Shown piece after piece: positions 21,553-30,363 of a DNA stretch of 32,750 nt. The DNA lies in assembly GCA_013178275.1 (NCBI GenBank), contig JABLWZ010000034.1:1-32750 (forward strand), read 5' to 3'. How positions within the stretch are numbered: the stretch's first letter is position 1; each line of letters begins with the position of its first letter. A program made the translations under genes and the position numbers. Source of the DNA: Bacillota bacterium (lineage in GTDB: Bacteria > Bacillota > Ch66 > Ch109). The notes beneath the pieces are model-generated. The model did no database searches and was not told the DNA's origin. It saw only the letters and a list, made by a program, of their open reading frames with translations.

Positions 21553-22734
21553 TTATATGGCCTCCACAATTATCGCCGCTGCCGGCCCGCCGCCGGCGCA
21601 GAGCGATGCGCACCCGTACTTAACCCCCCGGCGGTGCATCTCGTAAATCAGGGAGACAATGATCCGCGCCCCGGTGCAGCCTACCGGATGGCCCAGGGAG
21701 ATGCCCGAACCGTTGGCGTTGACTATGTCCATGCTGAGCTTGAGTTCCCGGTTGACCCCCAGGAACTGCGCGGCGAACGCCTCGTTGAGTTCCCAGTACC
21801 CTATGTCTTCCTTCTTTAGGTTGGCGAACTTCAGGACCCGCTCGACCGCGGGCACTACCCCCATACCCATGATGGCGGGTTCGACCGCGCCCGAGGCGGT
21901 CGCCACCACCCGGGCCAGCGGCTTGACGCCCAGTTCCTTGGCCTTGTCGGCTGCCATCAGGATCAGGGCGGAGCCCCCGTCGCTCACCGCCGAGGCGTTG
22001 CCGGCGGTGACGGTGCCGCCCTTCTTGAACACCGTGGGGAGCTTGGCCAGGGCTTCCATGCTGATGCTGGCCCTCACGTGTTCATCGTGCTCAAAGGTGA
22101 CGACTCCCTTTTTGGTCTTGACCTCGATGGGAACCATCTCTTCCTTGAACCTGCCGGCCTGGGCGGCGGCGGCCGCCCGCTGGTGGCTGAGCACGGACAG
22201 CTCATCCTGCTCCTCGCGGGTGATGTTGTACTTCTCCGCCACGTTTTCGGCGGTGATCCCCATGTGCGCCTTGATGAACCCGTCCACCAGGCCGTTGTAG
22301 AGCATGCTGTCGTGGAGGGTGGAGTTGCCCATGCGGATTCCGCTGCGGGCGTTGAGTATCAGGTAGGGGGCGTTGCTCATGCTCTCATAGCCTACCGAGG
22401 CCCCGATGTCGATCTTGCCCAGCATGATCTCCTGCGAGATCACCTCGGTCGCCCGCATGGACGACGGGCACTGCTGGTTTACAGTCATGGACACGCACTC
22501 GACGGGTATGCCCGACTTGATGGTAACGTGCCGCGCGGTGTTGCCCGGCTCGGCCGCCTGCAGGCAGTGGCCCGCGACTACCTCCTCGATCATCTCCGGT
22601 TTTATCCCCGCCTTGGCCATCGCCCCCTTCAGGGCAAATACGCCGAGGTCGATCGATGAAAACCCGGACAGGGTCCCTGAAAAGTCTCCGATCGGGGTTC
22701 GCGCCGCCCCTACGATTACGACTTCGCGCGCCAT
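21553..22734 (-). CDS. Acetyl-CoA acetyltransferase (thiolase)
   Basis: 393 residues, standard length. Catalytic residues fall at the classical positions: Cys89 in VNQQCPSSMRA, His349 in GHPVGCTGAR and Cys379 in LCAGGGPAAA. It would cleave acetoacetyl-CoA with CoA to two acetyl-CoA, or run in reverse. The nucleophile loop is CPSS, not the usual CGSG/CGSS, and the last motif has Ala-Gly-Gly-Gly-Pro, so this is a divergent clade and chain length should be left open. GGGGAGG lies ahead of the ATG. It is the last gene of the operon hbd-crt-acd-CoA transferase-thiolase and is followed by a strong terminator. Confidence 0.93.
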   Translation of the reverse strand: MAREVVIVGAARTPIGDFSGTLSGFSSIDLGVFALKGAMAKAGIKPEMIEEVVAGHCLQAAEPGNTARHVTIKSGIPVECVSMTVNQQCPSSMRATEVISQEIMLGKIDIGASVGYESMSNAPYLILNARSGIRMGNSTLHDSMLYNGLVDGFIKAHMGITAENVAEKYNITREEQDELSVLSHQRAAAAAQAGRFKEEMVPIEVKTKKGVVTFEHDEHVRASISMEALAKLPTVFKKGGTVTAGNASAVSDGGSALILMAADKAKELGVKPLARVVATASGAVEPAIMGMGVVPAVERVLKFANLKKEDIGYWELNEAFAAQFLGVNRELKLSMDIVNANGSGISLGHPVGCTGARIIVSLIYEMHRRGVKYGCASLCAGGGPAAAIIVEAI

Positions 22735-22771
22735 AGATTAATCCTCCCCTTCTTTTTTCGGATCTGGGTAA

Positions 22772-22856
22772 AGCGGCCGCCATGCTGCGGGATAACGGCG
22801 GATCGACTGCTTCTGGTCGGGATGTGCGCTGCGGTTTTTCAGGACCGGCGGCCGCT
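22772..22856 (-). other. Intercistronic stem between CoA-transferase and thiolase genes
   Basis: AGCGGCCGCC (22772-22781) and GGCGGCCGCT (22847-22856) are perfect 10-bp arms 65 nt apart, in the 140-nt gap between the two genes. No T-run follows, so it is more likely an mRNA stability or attenuation element that sets thiolase level than a terminator. Confidence 0.5.
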
Positions 22857-22874
22857 AATCTTATCTACATCTGG

Positions 22875-24209
22875 CTAGATCTTGTTGGTCTTGACCCAGA
22901 TGTTCATCTTTTCCGCTTCCTTGACCAGCTCGTCTCTCAGGTCGGGGTGGGCCACGCTGATCAGGGCTTCCGCCCGCTGCCAGGTGGTCATGGCCTTGAG
23001 GTCGACCGCCCCGTACTCGGTGATGACGTAGTTGGTGATGGTCCGCGGCACGGTGACGATGCCCCCGGTGGTGAGGGTCGGCACGATGCGGGATTTCTTA
23101 TCTCCTTTGCCTTCCTTCAGCGAGGACATGCAGATGATCCCCTTGCCGCCCTGGGACTTGAACGCGGCGAAGATGAAGTCGAGCTGCCCGCCGGTCCCGG
23201 TGATGTGTCGGATCCCGGAGGACTCGGAGCACACCTGGCCGTAGAGGTCGACCTCGATGGCGTTGTTGATGGAGATCAGCTTGTCGTGCTGGGATGACAG
23301 ATAAGGGTTGTTGGTGTAGTTGACCTGGTAGCTGGCTACCGCCCGGTTGTGGTCCATGAAGTCGTACAGCTTCTGGGTGCCCAGGGCGAAGGTGAAGACC
23401 ATTCGGCCCTTGTCAAAGGCCTTCCGCTTGCCGGTCATGACTCCCGACTCGAACATGTCGACGTAGGCGTCGACCAGCATCTCGGTGTGGCCGCCCAGGT
23501 CTTTCAGGTCCGACTTGGCGATCGACATCCCCACCGCGTTGGGCATGGCCCCGATTCCCAGCTGGATGATCGAGCCGTCCTCGACCAGTTCCATGACGTA
23601 GTCGGCCACCTTCTGGTCCACCTCGTTGGGGGTTGGGCTGGGGACCTGGGCCAGGGGTTTGTTGTCCGACTCCACGATCATGTCGACATCGGAGATGTGG
23701 ATCGCCTCGTCGTTTCCTCCGTAGCAGTATGGGACCTTGTCGTTCACCTCGACGATGACCTTCTTCGCCAGTGCCGCGGTGGTGGCGTGGATGGAGTTGG
23801 ACGTGCCGAAGTTGAAGTAGCCGTGTTTATCCATCGGCGCCACTCGGGTTATGAACACGTCGGGTTCGTGGTAGCGCTCGTACAGGGCGGGGCCCTCGTG
23901 GTAAAGCAGCGGGATGTAGTTGCACAACCCCTGGTCGTGGAGCTTTCTGGTGCCGCCGCTGAAGTGCCAGTCGTTGAAGATAAAGGACTCCCGCTGCGGG
24001 TCGCATACCGCTGTCTGAGGCAGTCCGGGATAGGTTACCGCCGCTATTTTAACCGCCCTAAGCTCGTCTTTTCTCTGGGCCAGGAACCCGTCCAGGTAGA
24101 TGGGAGCCATGGCGAAGTGTCCGTAATGAACCCAGTCACCCGACTTGACCACCTTTACCGCCTCCTCGGCGGAAACCAGTTTACTCTTGTACAGGCTCGC
24201 GTAATCCAC
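22875..24209 (-). CDS. Acetyl-CoA hydrolase/transferase family CoA-transferase (probable butyryl-CoA:acetate)
   Basis: 444 residues in the Cat1/4-hydroxybutyrate CoA-transferase family. Visible motifs are [16 protein letters not shown], the Gly-rich [15 protein letters not shown] with the Glu that corresponds to the catalytic residue of 4-hydroxybutyrate CoA-transferase, and [10 protein letters not shown] and GTGGQLDF near the CoA site. In this operon it most likely activates butyrate by taking CoA from acetyl-CoA, or returns acetate in the reverse direction; substrate choice is from context. GTG 24209 is preferred; TTG 24212 is also in range of the GGGGG site at 24219-24223. The gap to the acyl-CoA dehydrogenase gene upstream is about 30 nt. 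Confidence 0.9.
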   Translation of the reverse strand: MDYASLYKSKLVSAEEAVKVVKSGDWVHYGHFAMAPIYLDGFLAQRKDELRAVKIAAVTYPGLPQTAVCDPQRESFIFNDWHFSGGTRKLHDQGLCNYIPLLYHEGPALYERYHEPDVFITRVAPMDKHGYFNFGTSNSIHATTAALAKKVIVEVNDKVPYCYGGNDEAIHISDVDMIVESDNKPLAQVPSPTPNEVDQKVADYVMELVEDGSIIQLGIGAMPNAVGMSIAKSDLKDLGGHTEMLVDAYVDMFESGVMTGKRKAFDKGRMVFTFALGTQKLYDFMDHNRAVASYQVNYTNNPYLSSQHDKLISINNAIEVDLYGQVCSESSGIRHITGTGGQLDFIFAAFKSQGGKGIICMSSLKEGKGDKKSRIVPTLTTGGIVTVPRTITNYVITEYGAVDLKAMTTWQRAEALISVAHPDLRDELVKEAEKMNIWVKTNKI

Positions 24210-24241
24210 CAATATACACCCCCATATTTTTTATGTCTCTC

Positions 24242-26077
24242 TTAGTAATCGAATACCTCCGGGTAGGCTTCTATCACCGAGGTGTCCCCGTCCTTCACCA
24301 GCTCCTCCACCGCCCAGACGTTGGGTACCACGTTGCGCAGGTAGTAGCGGGCGGAGAGCAGCTTGCCGTTGTAGAAGTTGTACTCGTAGTGCTCCTTGCC
24401 CAGCTCCTCCGCCTTCCGCTTGGCGATCAGGGCCTGATCCAGCAGGCAGTATCCGCCATAGAGCTGGGCGGTCGCGGTGAGCACCCGGCGGGAATAGGTC
24501 GGCATCAGGCCCGGCTTGCCCTCGGCCATGTATTTGCCGATGGCCGCCATGATCTCGCGGTACGAGGCCAGGGCCTTGTTCAGGTTTGCGAACTCCTTTT
24601 CGAAGCCGGCGGTCCCCTGGTTGGCCCCGATGAAGTCCTCGACCGTCTTCAGGAAGGCCGCGAAGGCCGCGCCCTTGGCCAGACCCCACTTGCGTCCCAG
24701 GAGGTCCAGCGACTGGATGAAGTTGGTGCCCTCCCAGATGGAGAAGATCTTGCAGTCGCGCGCCGCCTGCGCCACCGGATATTCCTCGCAGTAGCCGTAT
24801 CCGCCGTAGGCCTGGATGGACTCACAGATCAGGGACCAGGCCTCGTCGCTCGGGTAGGCCTTGGCGATCGGGGTCAGGCACTCTACCATGGCCGCGGCGA
24901 ACCGCTTCTTATCCGGGTCTTTTTCGTAGTGGGCCACGTCGATGTAGTAGCAGGACTTGGCGATGATCCCCCGGCAGGCCTCCAGGGTGGCCTTGTTCAG
25001 CAGCAGCATCCGCTTGACGTCCTCGTGGTTGACGATCTGGGTGCGCCCGGCCTTGGGGTTGGTCAGCAGCCGGCCCTGGATCCGCTCCTTGCAGTAGGCG
25101 GCCGCGTTCCAGTAAGCGTTGGACGCCACCGAGACCGCGAACATCCCGGTGTTCAGCCGCTCCTCGTTCATCATCTGGAACATCTGGGCCATCCCCTGGC
25201 CGGCCTGGTTCTCGGCGTCATAGGTCCCCAGCAGCCAGCCGCGGCAGCCGTCGTTGTCGCCTACGGCCAGGGCCGCGGTGGAAGACCCCTTGAGCCCCAT
25301 CTTGTGCTCGATCCCGGTGGTCTCCACGTCGTTGGGGGACAGGCTCCCGTCGTCGTTGACCCAGTACTTGGGCACCACGAACAGGGAGATCCCCTTGGTC
25401 CCGGGGGCCGCCCCTTCGATGCGGGCCAGGTACAGGTGGATGATGTTGTCCACGTGGTCTCCGTCGCCGCCGGTGATGAATATCTTGCTGCCCTTGATCT
25501 TGAAGATGCGGGGGTCGTCCGTGGGGTAGGCCTTGGAGAGGATGTCGCCCACGTCGGAGCCCGCGGTCGACTCGGTCAGACACATGGTGCCCGACCAGGT
25601 CCCGTCGAACATCTTGGGCAGGAACAACTGCTTGACGTGCTCGTTGCCAAAGGACTGGATGAGACCCACGGCGCCGGTGGTCAGCACCACGTAAGGGTTG
25701 AAAGACGGGTTGGCCGCGTTCATCATCTCGTTCAGGGTGTTGAGCACGGTGAAGGGGAGGATGCCTTCTCCCTCTTCGTCGACGTTGGTGGAGCCCCAGC
25801 CGTTCTCCTGGATGTACTTGTAGAGCCCTCTGAACGACTTGGGGACGTACACCTTGCCGTCCTCGAAGTGTACGGGGGTCTTTTCCCCATCGTCGGCGGT
25901 GGGAGCGACTACTTCTTTCATCACCTTGTCGACCTGGTCGATCAGGGTGTCGATGTCGTTTATGCTGTAGTACTCCTTGAACCGGTCATAGGAAAAGATG
26001 TCCTCCATGGGGAGCCATTCCTTGAGCACGAATTTCAGTTCCCGGGTCTTGTATGAGTAAGTCGAAGACATTGGCAT
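24242..26077 (-). CDS. Acyl-CoA dehydrogenase, long (about 600-residue) type
   Basis: 611 residues, against about 380 for a short-chain enzyme; the extra length is an N-terminal extension and a C-terminal helical domain, as in DmdC-like and syntroph enzymes. Seen are the FAD-binding MCLTESTAGSDV and FITGGDGDHVDN, MNEERLNTGM, and QAYGGYGYCEEYPVAQAARDCKIFSIWEGTN, whose Glu in CEEYP is the expected base. It would oxidise butyryl-CoA (or related acyl-CoA) to the 2-enoyl-CoA and pass electrons to ETF, whose genes are not in the window. The ATG at 26077 and another two codons later share the AAAGGCAGG site. Third enzyme gene of the operon, 28 nt after crt. Confidence 0.93.
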   Translation of the reverse strand: MPMSSTYSYKTRELKFVLKEWLPMEDIFSYDRFKEYYSINDIDTLIDQVDKVMKEVVAPTADDGEKTPVHFEDGKVYVPKSFRGLYKYIQENGWGSTNVDEEGEGILPFTVLNTLNEMMNAANPSFNPYVVLTTGAVGLIQSFGNEHVKQLFLPKMFDGTWSGTMCLTESTAGSDVGDILSKAYPTDDPRIFKIKGSKIFITGGDGDHVDNIIHLYLARIEGAAPGTKGISLFVVPKYWVNDDGSLSPNDVETTGIEHKMGLKGSSTAALAVGDNDGCRGWLLGTYDAENQAGQGMAQMFQMMNEERLNTGMFAVSVASNAYWNAAAYCKERIQGRLLTNPKAGRTQIVNHEDVKRMLLLNKATLEACRGIIAKSCYYIDVAHYEKDPDKKRFAAAMVECLTPIAKAYPSDEAWSLICESIQAYGGYGYCEEYPVAQAARDCKIFSIWEGTNFIQSLDLLGRKWGLAKGAAFAAFLKTVEDFIGANQGTAGFEKEFANLNKALASYREIMAAIGKYMAEGKPGLMPTYSRRVLTATAQLYGGYCLLDQALIAKRKAEELGKEHYEYNFYNGKLLSARYYLRNVVPNVWAVEELVKDGDTSVIEAYPEVFDY

Positions 26078-26105
26078 TAACCTGCCTTTCTATCTTGCTT
26101 TGGCT

Positions 26106-26888
26106 TTATTTGCCCTTGAACGCGGCGGGCCGCTTTTCCATGAAGGCCTTCATGCCCTCCTTCTGATCCTCGGTGGCGAAGAGACCGCTGAAGCACTCGG
26201 CCTCGTAGGTCAGCCCCGACGCCAGGTCCAGCTGGGTCCCCACGTTAACCGCGGCCTTGGCCGCGGCCAGCGCCAGCGGTCCCTTGGCCGCGAGCTTGCC
26301 CGCGATCTTTTTTGCCTGTTCCAGCGCCCCGCCGGTGGGAACCACCATATTTACCAGCCCGATCCGGTGAGCTTCCGCCGCGTTGATGCTGCCGCCCAGG
26401 TAGACCAGTTCCTTGGCCCGGGCCGCCCCGACCAGCCGGGGCAGCCGCTGGGTCCCGCCCGCGCCCGGGATGATGCCCAGGTTGATCTCCGGCTGCCCGA
26501 AGATGGCCTGTTCTTCGGCGATGCGCAGGTCACAGCACATGGCCAGTTCGCAGCCGCCACCCAGCGCCATCCCGTTTACTGCCGCGATGGTGGGCTTGGG
26601 AAGGTTCTCGAACTTCAGCAGCACATCCTTGACCTGCATCACGAACTTCCGGCACTCGATGGAGTTCAGGGGATACATGTAGACTATGTCCGCCCCGGCG
26701 GCGAAGGCCTTGTCCCCGCTGCCGGTGACGATGATCGCCTTCACCTCGTCATTCGCGGCCAGTTCGTCGGTCACCTGACCCAGCTCGGAATACAGCTTGG
26801 CGTTCAGCGCGTTTAGGGCTTTGGGACGGTTCAAGGTAATGACCGCTGTGCCATCGGTTATCTCTACCAACAGTGTTTCGTACTGCAT
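26106..26888 (-). CDS. crt: Enoyl-CoA hydratase (crotonase)
   Basis: 260 residues, normal crotonase length. The oxyanion loops AGAD (about 65-68) and GMALGGGCELA hold the CoA thioester; the two catalytic Glu are Glu114 (GGGCELA) and Glu134 (GQPEINLGIIPGAGGTQRL). It hydrates crotonyl-CoA to 3-hydroxybutyryl-CoA. AGGAGGGG lies 5-8 nt before the ATG. It sits between hbd and the acyl-CoA dehydrogenase gene in the leftward operon, so its substrate range should match theirs (C4, perhaps longer). Confidence 0.95.
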   Translation of the reverse strand: MQYETLLVEITDGTAVITLNRPKALNALNAKLYSELGQVTDELAANDEVKAIIVTGSGDKAFAAGADIVYMYPLNSIECRKFVMQVKDVLLKFENLPKPTIAAVNGMALGGGCELAMCCDLRIAEEQAIFGQPEINLGIIPGAGGTQRLPRLVGAARAKELVYLGGSINAAEAHRIGLVNMVVPTGGALEQAKKIAGKLAAKGPLALAAAKAAVNVGTQLDLASGLTYEAECFSGLFATEDQKEGMKAFMEKRPAAFKGK

Positions 26889-26945
26889 CTAACCCCTCCT
26901 ATATAGGCCGCCGCCCGCTTCACGCCTGCGCGGGGCCGGGTTTTT

Positions 26946-27800
26946 CTACTTGCCGTAATCGTAGAAGCCTTTACCCGACTTCATCCCCAGGAGACCCGCC
27001 CTCACCATCTGCTTCAGCAGCGGGGCCGGGCGATACTTGGAGTCAGCGAACTCCTTGTAGAACACCTCCATGACCGCCAGGCAGATGTCGTTGCCCACCA
27101 GGTCGGACAGGGCCAGCGGTCCCATCGGCATGTTGGCCCCCAGTTTCATGGCGTCGTCGATGTCCTTGGCCGAGGCCAGGCCCTCCTGGAGGGCGAAGAT
27201 GGCTTCGTTGATGTAGGGGACCAGGATGCGGTTGACCACGAAGCCGGGGTATTCCTTGACCTTGATCGGGGTCTTGCCGATCTTTTTGCTGAACTCGGTC
27301 ACGATATCAGCGCTCTCATCAGTGGTGAGTATCCCCGGGATGATTTCGATCAGCTTCATCATGGGTACCGGGTTGAAGAAGTGCACCCCCACCACCTGGT
27401 CCGGCCGCTTGGTGGCCGCCGCGATCTCGCTGATGGAGAGGGAAGAGGTGTTGCTGGCCAGGATGGCGCCAGCGGGGCAGATGGTGTCGAGTTCGGCGAA
27501 GATCTTCCGCTTGAGGTCGATGTTTTCCAGGACCGCCTCGATGACCAGGTCCACGTCGCTGAAGTTGCTGTTGCCCACCGCGCCGGTGATGCGCCCGAGG
27601 ATGGCGTCCTTCTCGTCAGCGGCCAGCTTGCCCTTTTCCACCATCTTGCTGAAGTTCTTGGTAATCCCGTTGATACCTTTGTCCACGAACTTTTGGTCGA
27701 TATCGACCAGTACCACCTGGAAACCTGCCTGCGCGGTTACCTGGGCGATACCCGCTCCCATCGTTCCCGCTCCCAATACTCCTACCTTGGTGATTGCCAT
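26946..27800 (-). CDS. hbd: 3-hydroxybutyryl-CoA dehydrogenase
   Basis: 284 residues, the single-function bacterial form. The NAD site is GVLGAGTMGAGIAQ (residues 7-20) with Asp at the end of the second strand (VDID). The catalytic dyad region SNTSSLSI and GVHFFNPVPMMKLIE contains the His, and the C-terminal domain has NRILVPYINEA and GANMPMGPLALSDLVG. It oxidises 3-hydroxybutyryl-CoA to acetoacetyl-CoA with NAD(P). The ribosome site AAGGAGGGG is the strongest in the operon. The small gene at 27911 lies 110 nt upstream in the same direction; that gap (27801-27910) shows no convincing promoter. Confidence 0.95.
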   Translation of the reverse strand: MAITKVGVLGAGTMGAGIAQVTAQAGFQVVLVDIDQKFVDKGINGITKNFSKMVEKGKLAADEKDAILGRITGAVGNSNFSDVDLVIEAVLENIDLKRKIFAELDTICPAGAILASNTSSLSISEIAAATKRPDQVVGVHFFNPVPMMKLIEIIPGILTTDESADIVTEFSKKIGKTPIKVKEYPGFVVNRILVPYINEAIFALQEGLASAKDIDDAMKLGANMPMGPLALSDLVGNDICLAVMEVFYKEFADSKYRPAPLLKQMVRAGLLGMKSGKGFYDYGK

Positions 27801-27910
27801 CTCTTAAGCCCCTCCTTTTTTGATTCATTAGGTCGTGTAATGGTTGTCTTTAATTGATACCTGCCACCCGCCCTTTTAATTCCTCATCCCCTTTCCCGAT
27901 TGAAATAAAT

Positions 27911-28180
27911 CTACTTGATCAGCATTCGCAGAGGTGTTTTCCTCTGCAGCCGCAACGGCCTTCTCCCTTTCAGATTCCAGGACTTCCCCGGGTCCGATAC
28001 CACCCGGTTGTAATAGCCGGACAAACACTCGGGCCGAAAATGGAGGATCACCCCGTTGTCGTAGTACACCTTCTCCCCATCCATTAACTCAAGGCCGCAG
28101 CAGTCGCAGTGAATCTCCCCCAAAACCATCTGCGGCAGTCCCGAACATCCCCAGTTGTTAGTCGCGCCCTTGCTGGTCAA
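27911..28180 (-). CDS. Small Cys-rich, probably zinc-binding protein
   Basis: 89 residues, family not recognised. Residues 20-52 contain EIHCDCCGLELMDGEKVYYDN and HFRPEC: a C-x-C-C group, a His and a further Cys about 25 residues on, a treble-clef or LIM-like metal site. The C-terminus is strongly basic (RRPLRLQRKTPLR), which suits nucleic-acid binding. The start is TTG 28180 with AAGGGTG upstream; ATG 28129 has no ribosome site. It lies directly between the sigma-54 promoter at 28248-28263 and hbd, so it would be the first gene of the beta-oxidation transcript. No function is claimed. Confidence 0.55.
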   Translation of the reverse strand: MTSKGATNNWGCSGLPQMVLGEIHCDCCGLELMDGEKVYYDNGVILHFRPECLSGYYNRVVSDPGKSWNLKGRRPLRLQRKTPLRMLIK

Positions 28181-28247
28181 TTGCTGTTTTCACCCTTCCC
28201 GAAAGATGTCTGGCCCTTGAGCCGGTTTTCTCCATTACGGAAAATAC

Positions 28248-28263
28248 AGCAAAATGCGTGCCT
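28248..28263 (-). promoter_or_regulatory. Sigma-54 (-24/-12) promoter of the beta-oxidation operon
   Basis: The minus strand reads AGGCACGCATTTTGCT. Against the consensus TGGCACG-N4-TTGCW only the first base differs; GG and GC are 10 nt apart as required. Transcription would start near 28237, about 57 nt before the TTG of the small Cys-rich gene and on into hbd. The nearest upstream gene (28766-30175) encodes a sigma-54 activator. Confidence 0.75.
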
Positions 28264-28410
28264 GTTTTCGGGCTGCCGCTTCGATCCCTCTCCGGCCCCT
28301 GTGGACAAAGGCCGGTGAATTCTGAATATACAAAAGGGTTTGTCTATTTTTCCCAAAAATGTGAGTCGGGTCCAGCTTCCCGGCTTCCATAACCTGTAAA
28401 TCTGTAAAGA
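28264..28410 (-). promoter_or_regulatory. Upstream region of the sigma-54 promoter, candidate activator sites
   Basis: No gene is seen. It holds a CCGGCC/GGCCGG hairpin (28292-28315), a palindrome ATTCTGAAT (28319-28327) about 60 nt above the -24 box, and a direct repeat of CTGTAAA (28394-28400, 28402-28408) about 135-145 nt above it. Sigma-54 activators bind repeats or dyads 80-200 nt upstream, so these are the natural candidates; none is proven. Confidence 0.35.
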
Positions 28411-28444
28411 AAAAAGCGTTTCGCATTTTTGCAAAACGCTTTTT
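28411..28444. terminator. Strong bidirectional terminator below the sigma-54 activator gene
   Basis: AAAAAGCGTTT (28411-28421) and AAACGCTTTTT (28434-28444) form an 11-bp perfect stem. On the minus strand it is followed by TTTTTTCTTT, ending activator transcripts after repeat copy C and insulating the sigma-54 promoter. Confidence 0.85.
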
Positions 28445-28464
28445 CGGAAATGGAAATTTGTGTG

Positions 28465-28745
28465 GTTTTTTAAGTTAGCGATTTAGTAACTGCAATTTAA
28501 GCTTACAGCAGATTTGGGGCTACTAAATTCAAACTGCGGTTCTCTCGTGTTACCGATTAAGCTTTCTGTCGCTCCAATGTTAGATGGTTCGATTATTGCC
28601 TCTGTGGTTGACGGTACCCCTCTTGTCAGCTCTCACTCGCTTCTAGGCTCTCTGGTTTTTTTATCCCCTCGTGGTGGAGGTCAGCTCGTTCGAGCTTTAA
28701 GTGTTTTAACAAGTGCATATTAGCTTATAACAGATTTGGGGTCCT
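28465..28745 (-). repeat. 287-bp family repeat, copy C, inverted
   Basis: Reverse complement of copies A and B: it starts AGGACCCCAAATCTG at 28745, carries the GCTCGAACGAGC hairpin and CCTCCACCACGAGGGG stretch, and closes with a directly repeated end from 28519 (CCCCAAATCTGCTGTAAGC). About 281 bp, more diverged than A and B from each other. It sits between the activator stop (28766) and its terminator. Together with copies A and B it brackets the GIY-YIG gene and the beta-oxidation operon. Confidence 0.8.
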
Positions 28746-28765
28746 GGTGCGGGATTTCTGAGGGG

Positions 28766-30175
<1,410 letters not shown>

Positions 30176-30219
30176 AAACAACCTTGCCTTTAACAAATCA
30201 ACTGAACCAGGACTCCACC

Positions 30220-30225
30220 ATTATA
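30220..30225 (-). promoter_or_regulatory. -10 box candidate for the sigma-54 activator gene
   Basis: The minus strand reads TATAAT in a very AT-rich region 45 nt above the start. A nearby TTTACA could pair with an alternative TAATAT at 16-nt spacing, so the exact start is open. Confidence 0.35.
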
Positions 30226-30315
30226 TATATTAATAATTCTGGAACTAATGTAAAAATCCTACATATTTTCTTGAAAAAGCAAGTAAAAATGCAGAAAATT
30301 ATTTTTATTTAGAAA

Positions 30316-30351
30316 AAGCAGCGGCCCTCCGATTAGAGAAGGCCGCTGCTT
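30316..30351 (-). terminator. Terminator of the marR/flavoenzyme operon
   Basis: AAGCAGCGGCC (30316-30326) and GGCCGCTGCTT (30341-30351) form an 11-bp stem; on the minus strand it runs into TTTTTCTAAATAAAAAT. It lies 12 nt beyond the stop of the flavoenzyme gene. Confidence 0.85.
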
Positions 30352-30363
30352 CCCAGTTATGGG

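Noticed and set aside
24233..26056. 607-residue plus-strand open frame
   Set aside because: It is antisense to the acyl-CoA dehydrogenase gene; its composition (Val/Gly/Leu/His-rich, no domains) is that of a GC-rich shadow frame.
27801..27910. Second sigma-54 promoter directly upstream of hbd (GGTGGCAGG on the minus strand)
   Set aside because: No GC occurs at the required 10-nt distance after GG, so the -12 element is missing.
28177..28434. 85-residue minus-strand frame overlapping the sigma-54 promoter region
   Set aside because: It spans the promoter, hairpins and a strong terminator and has no ribosome site or recognisable domain.
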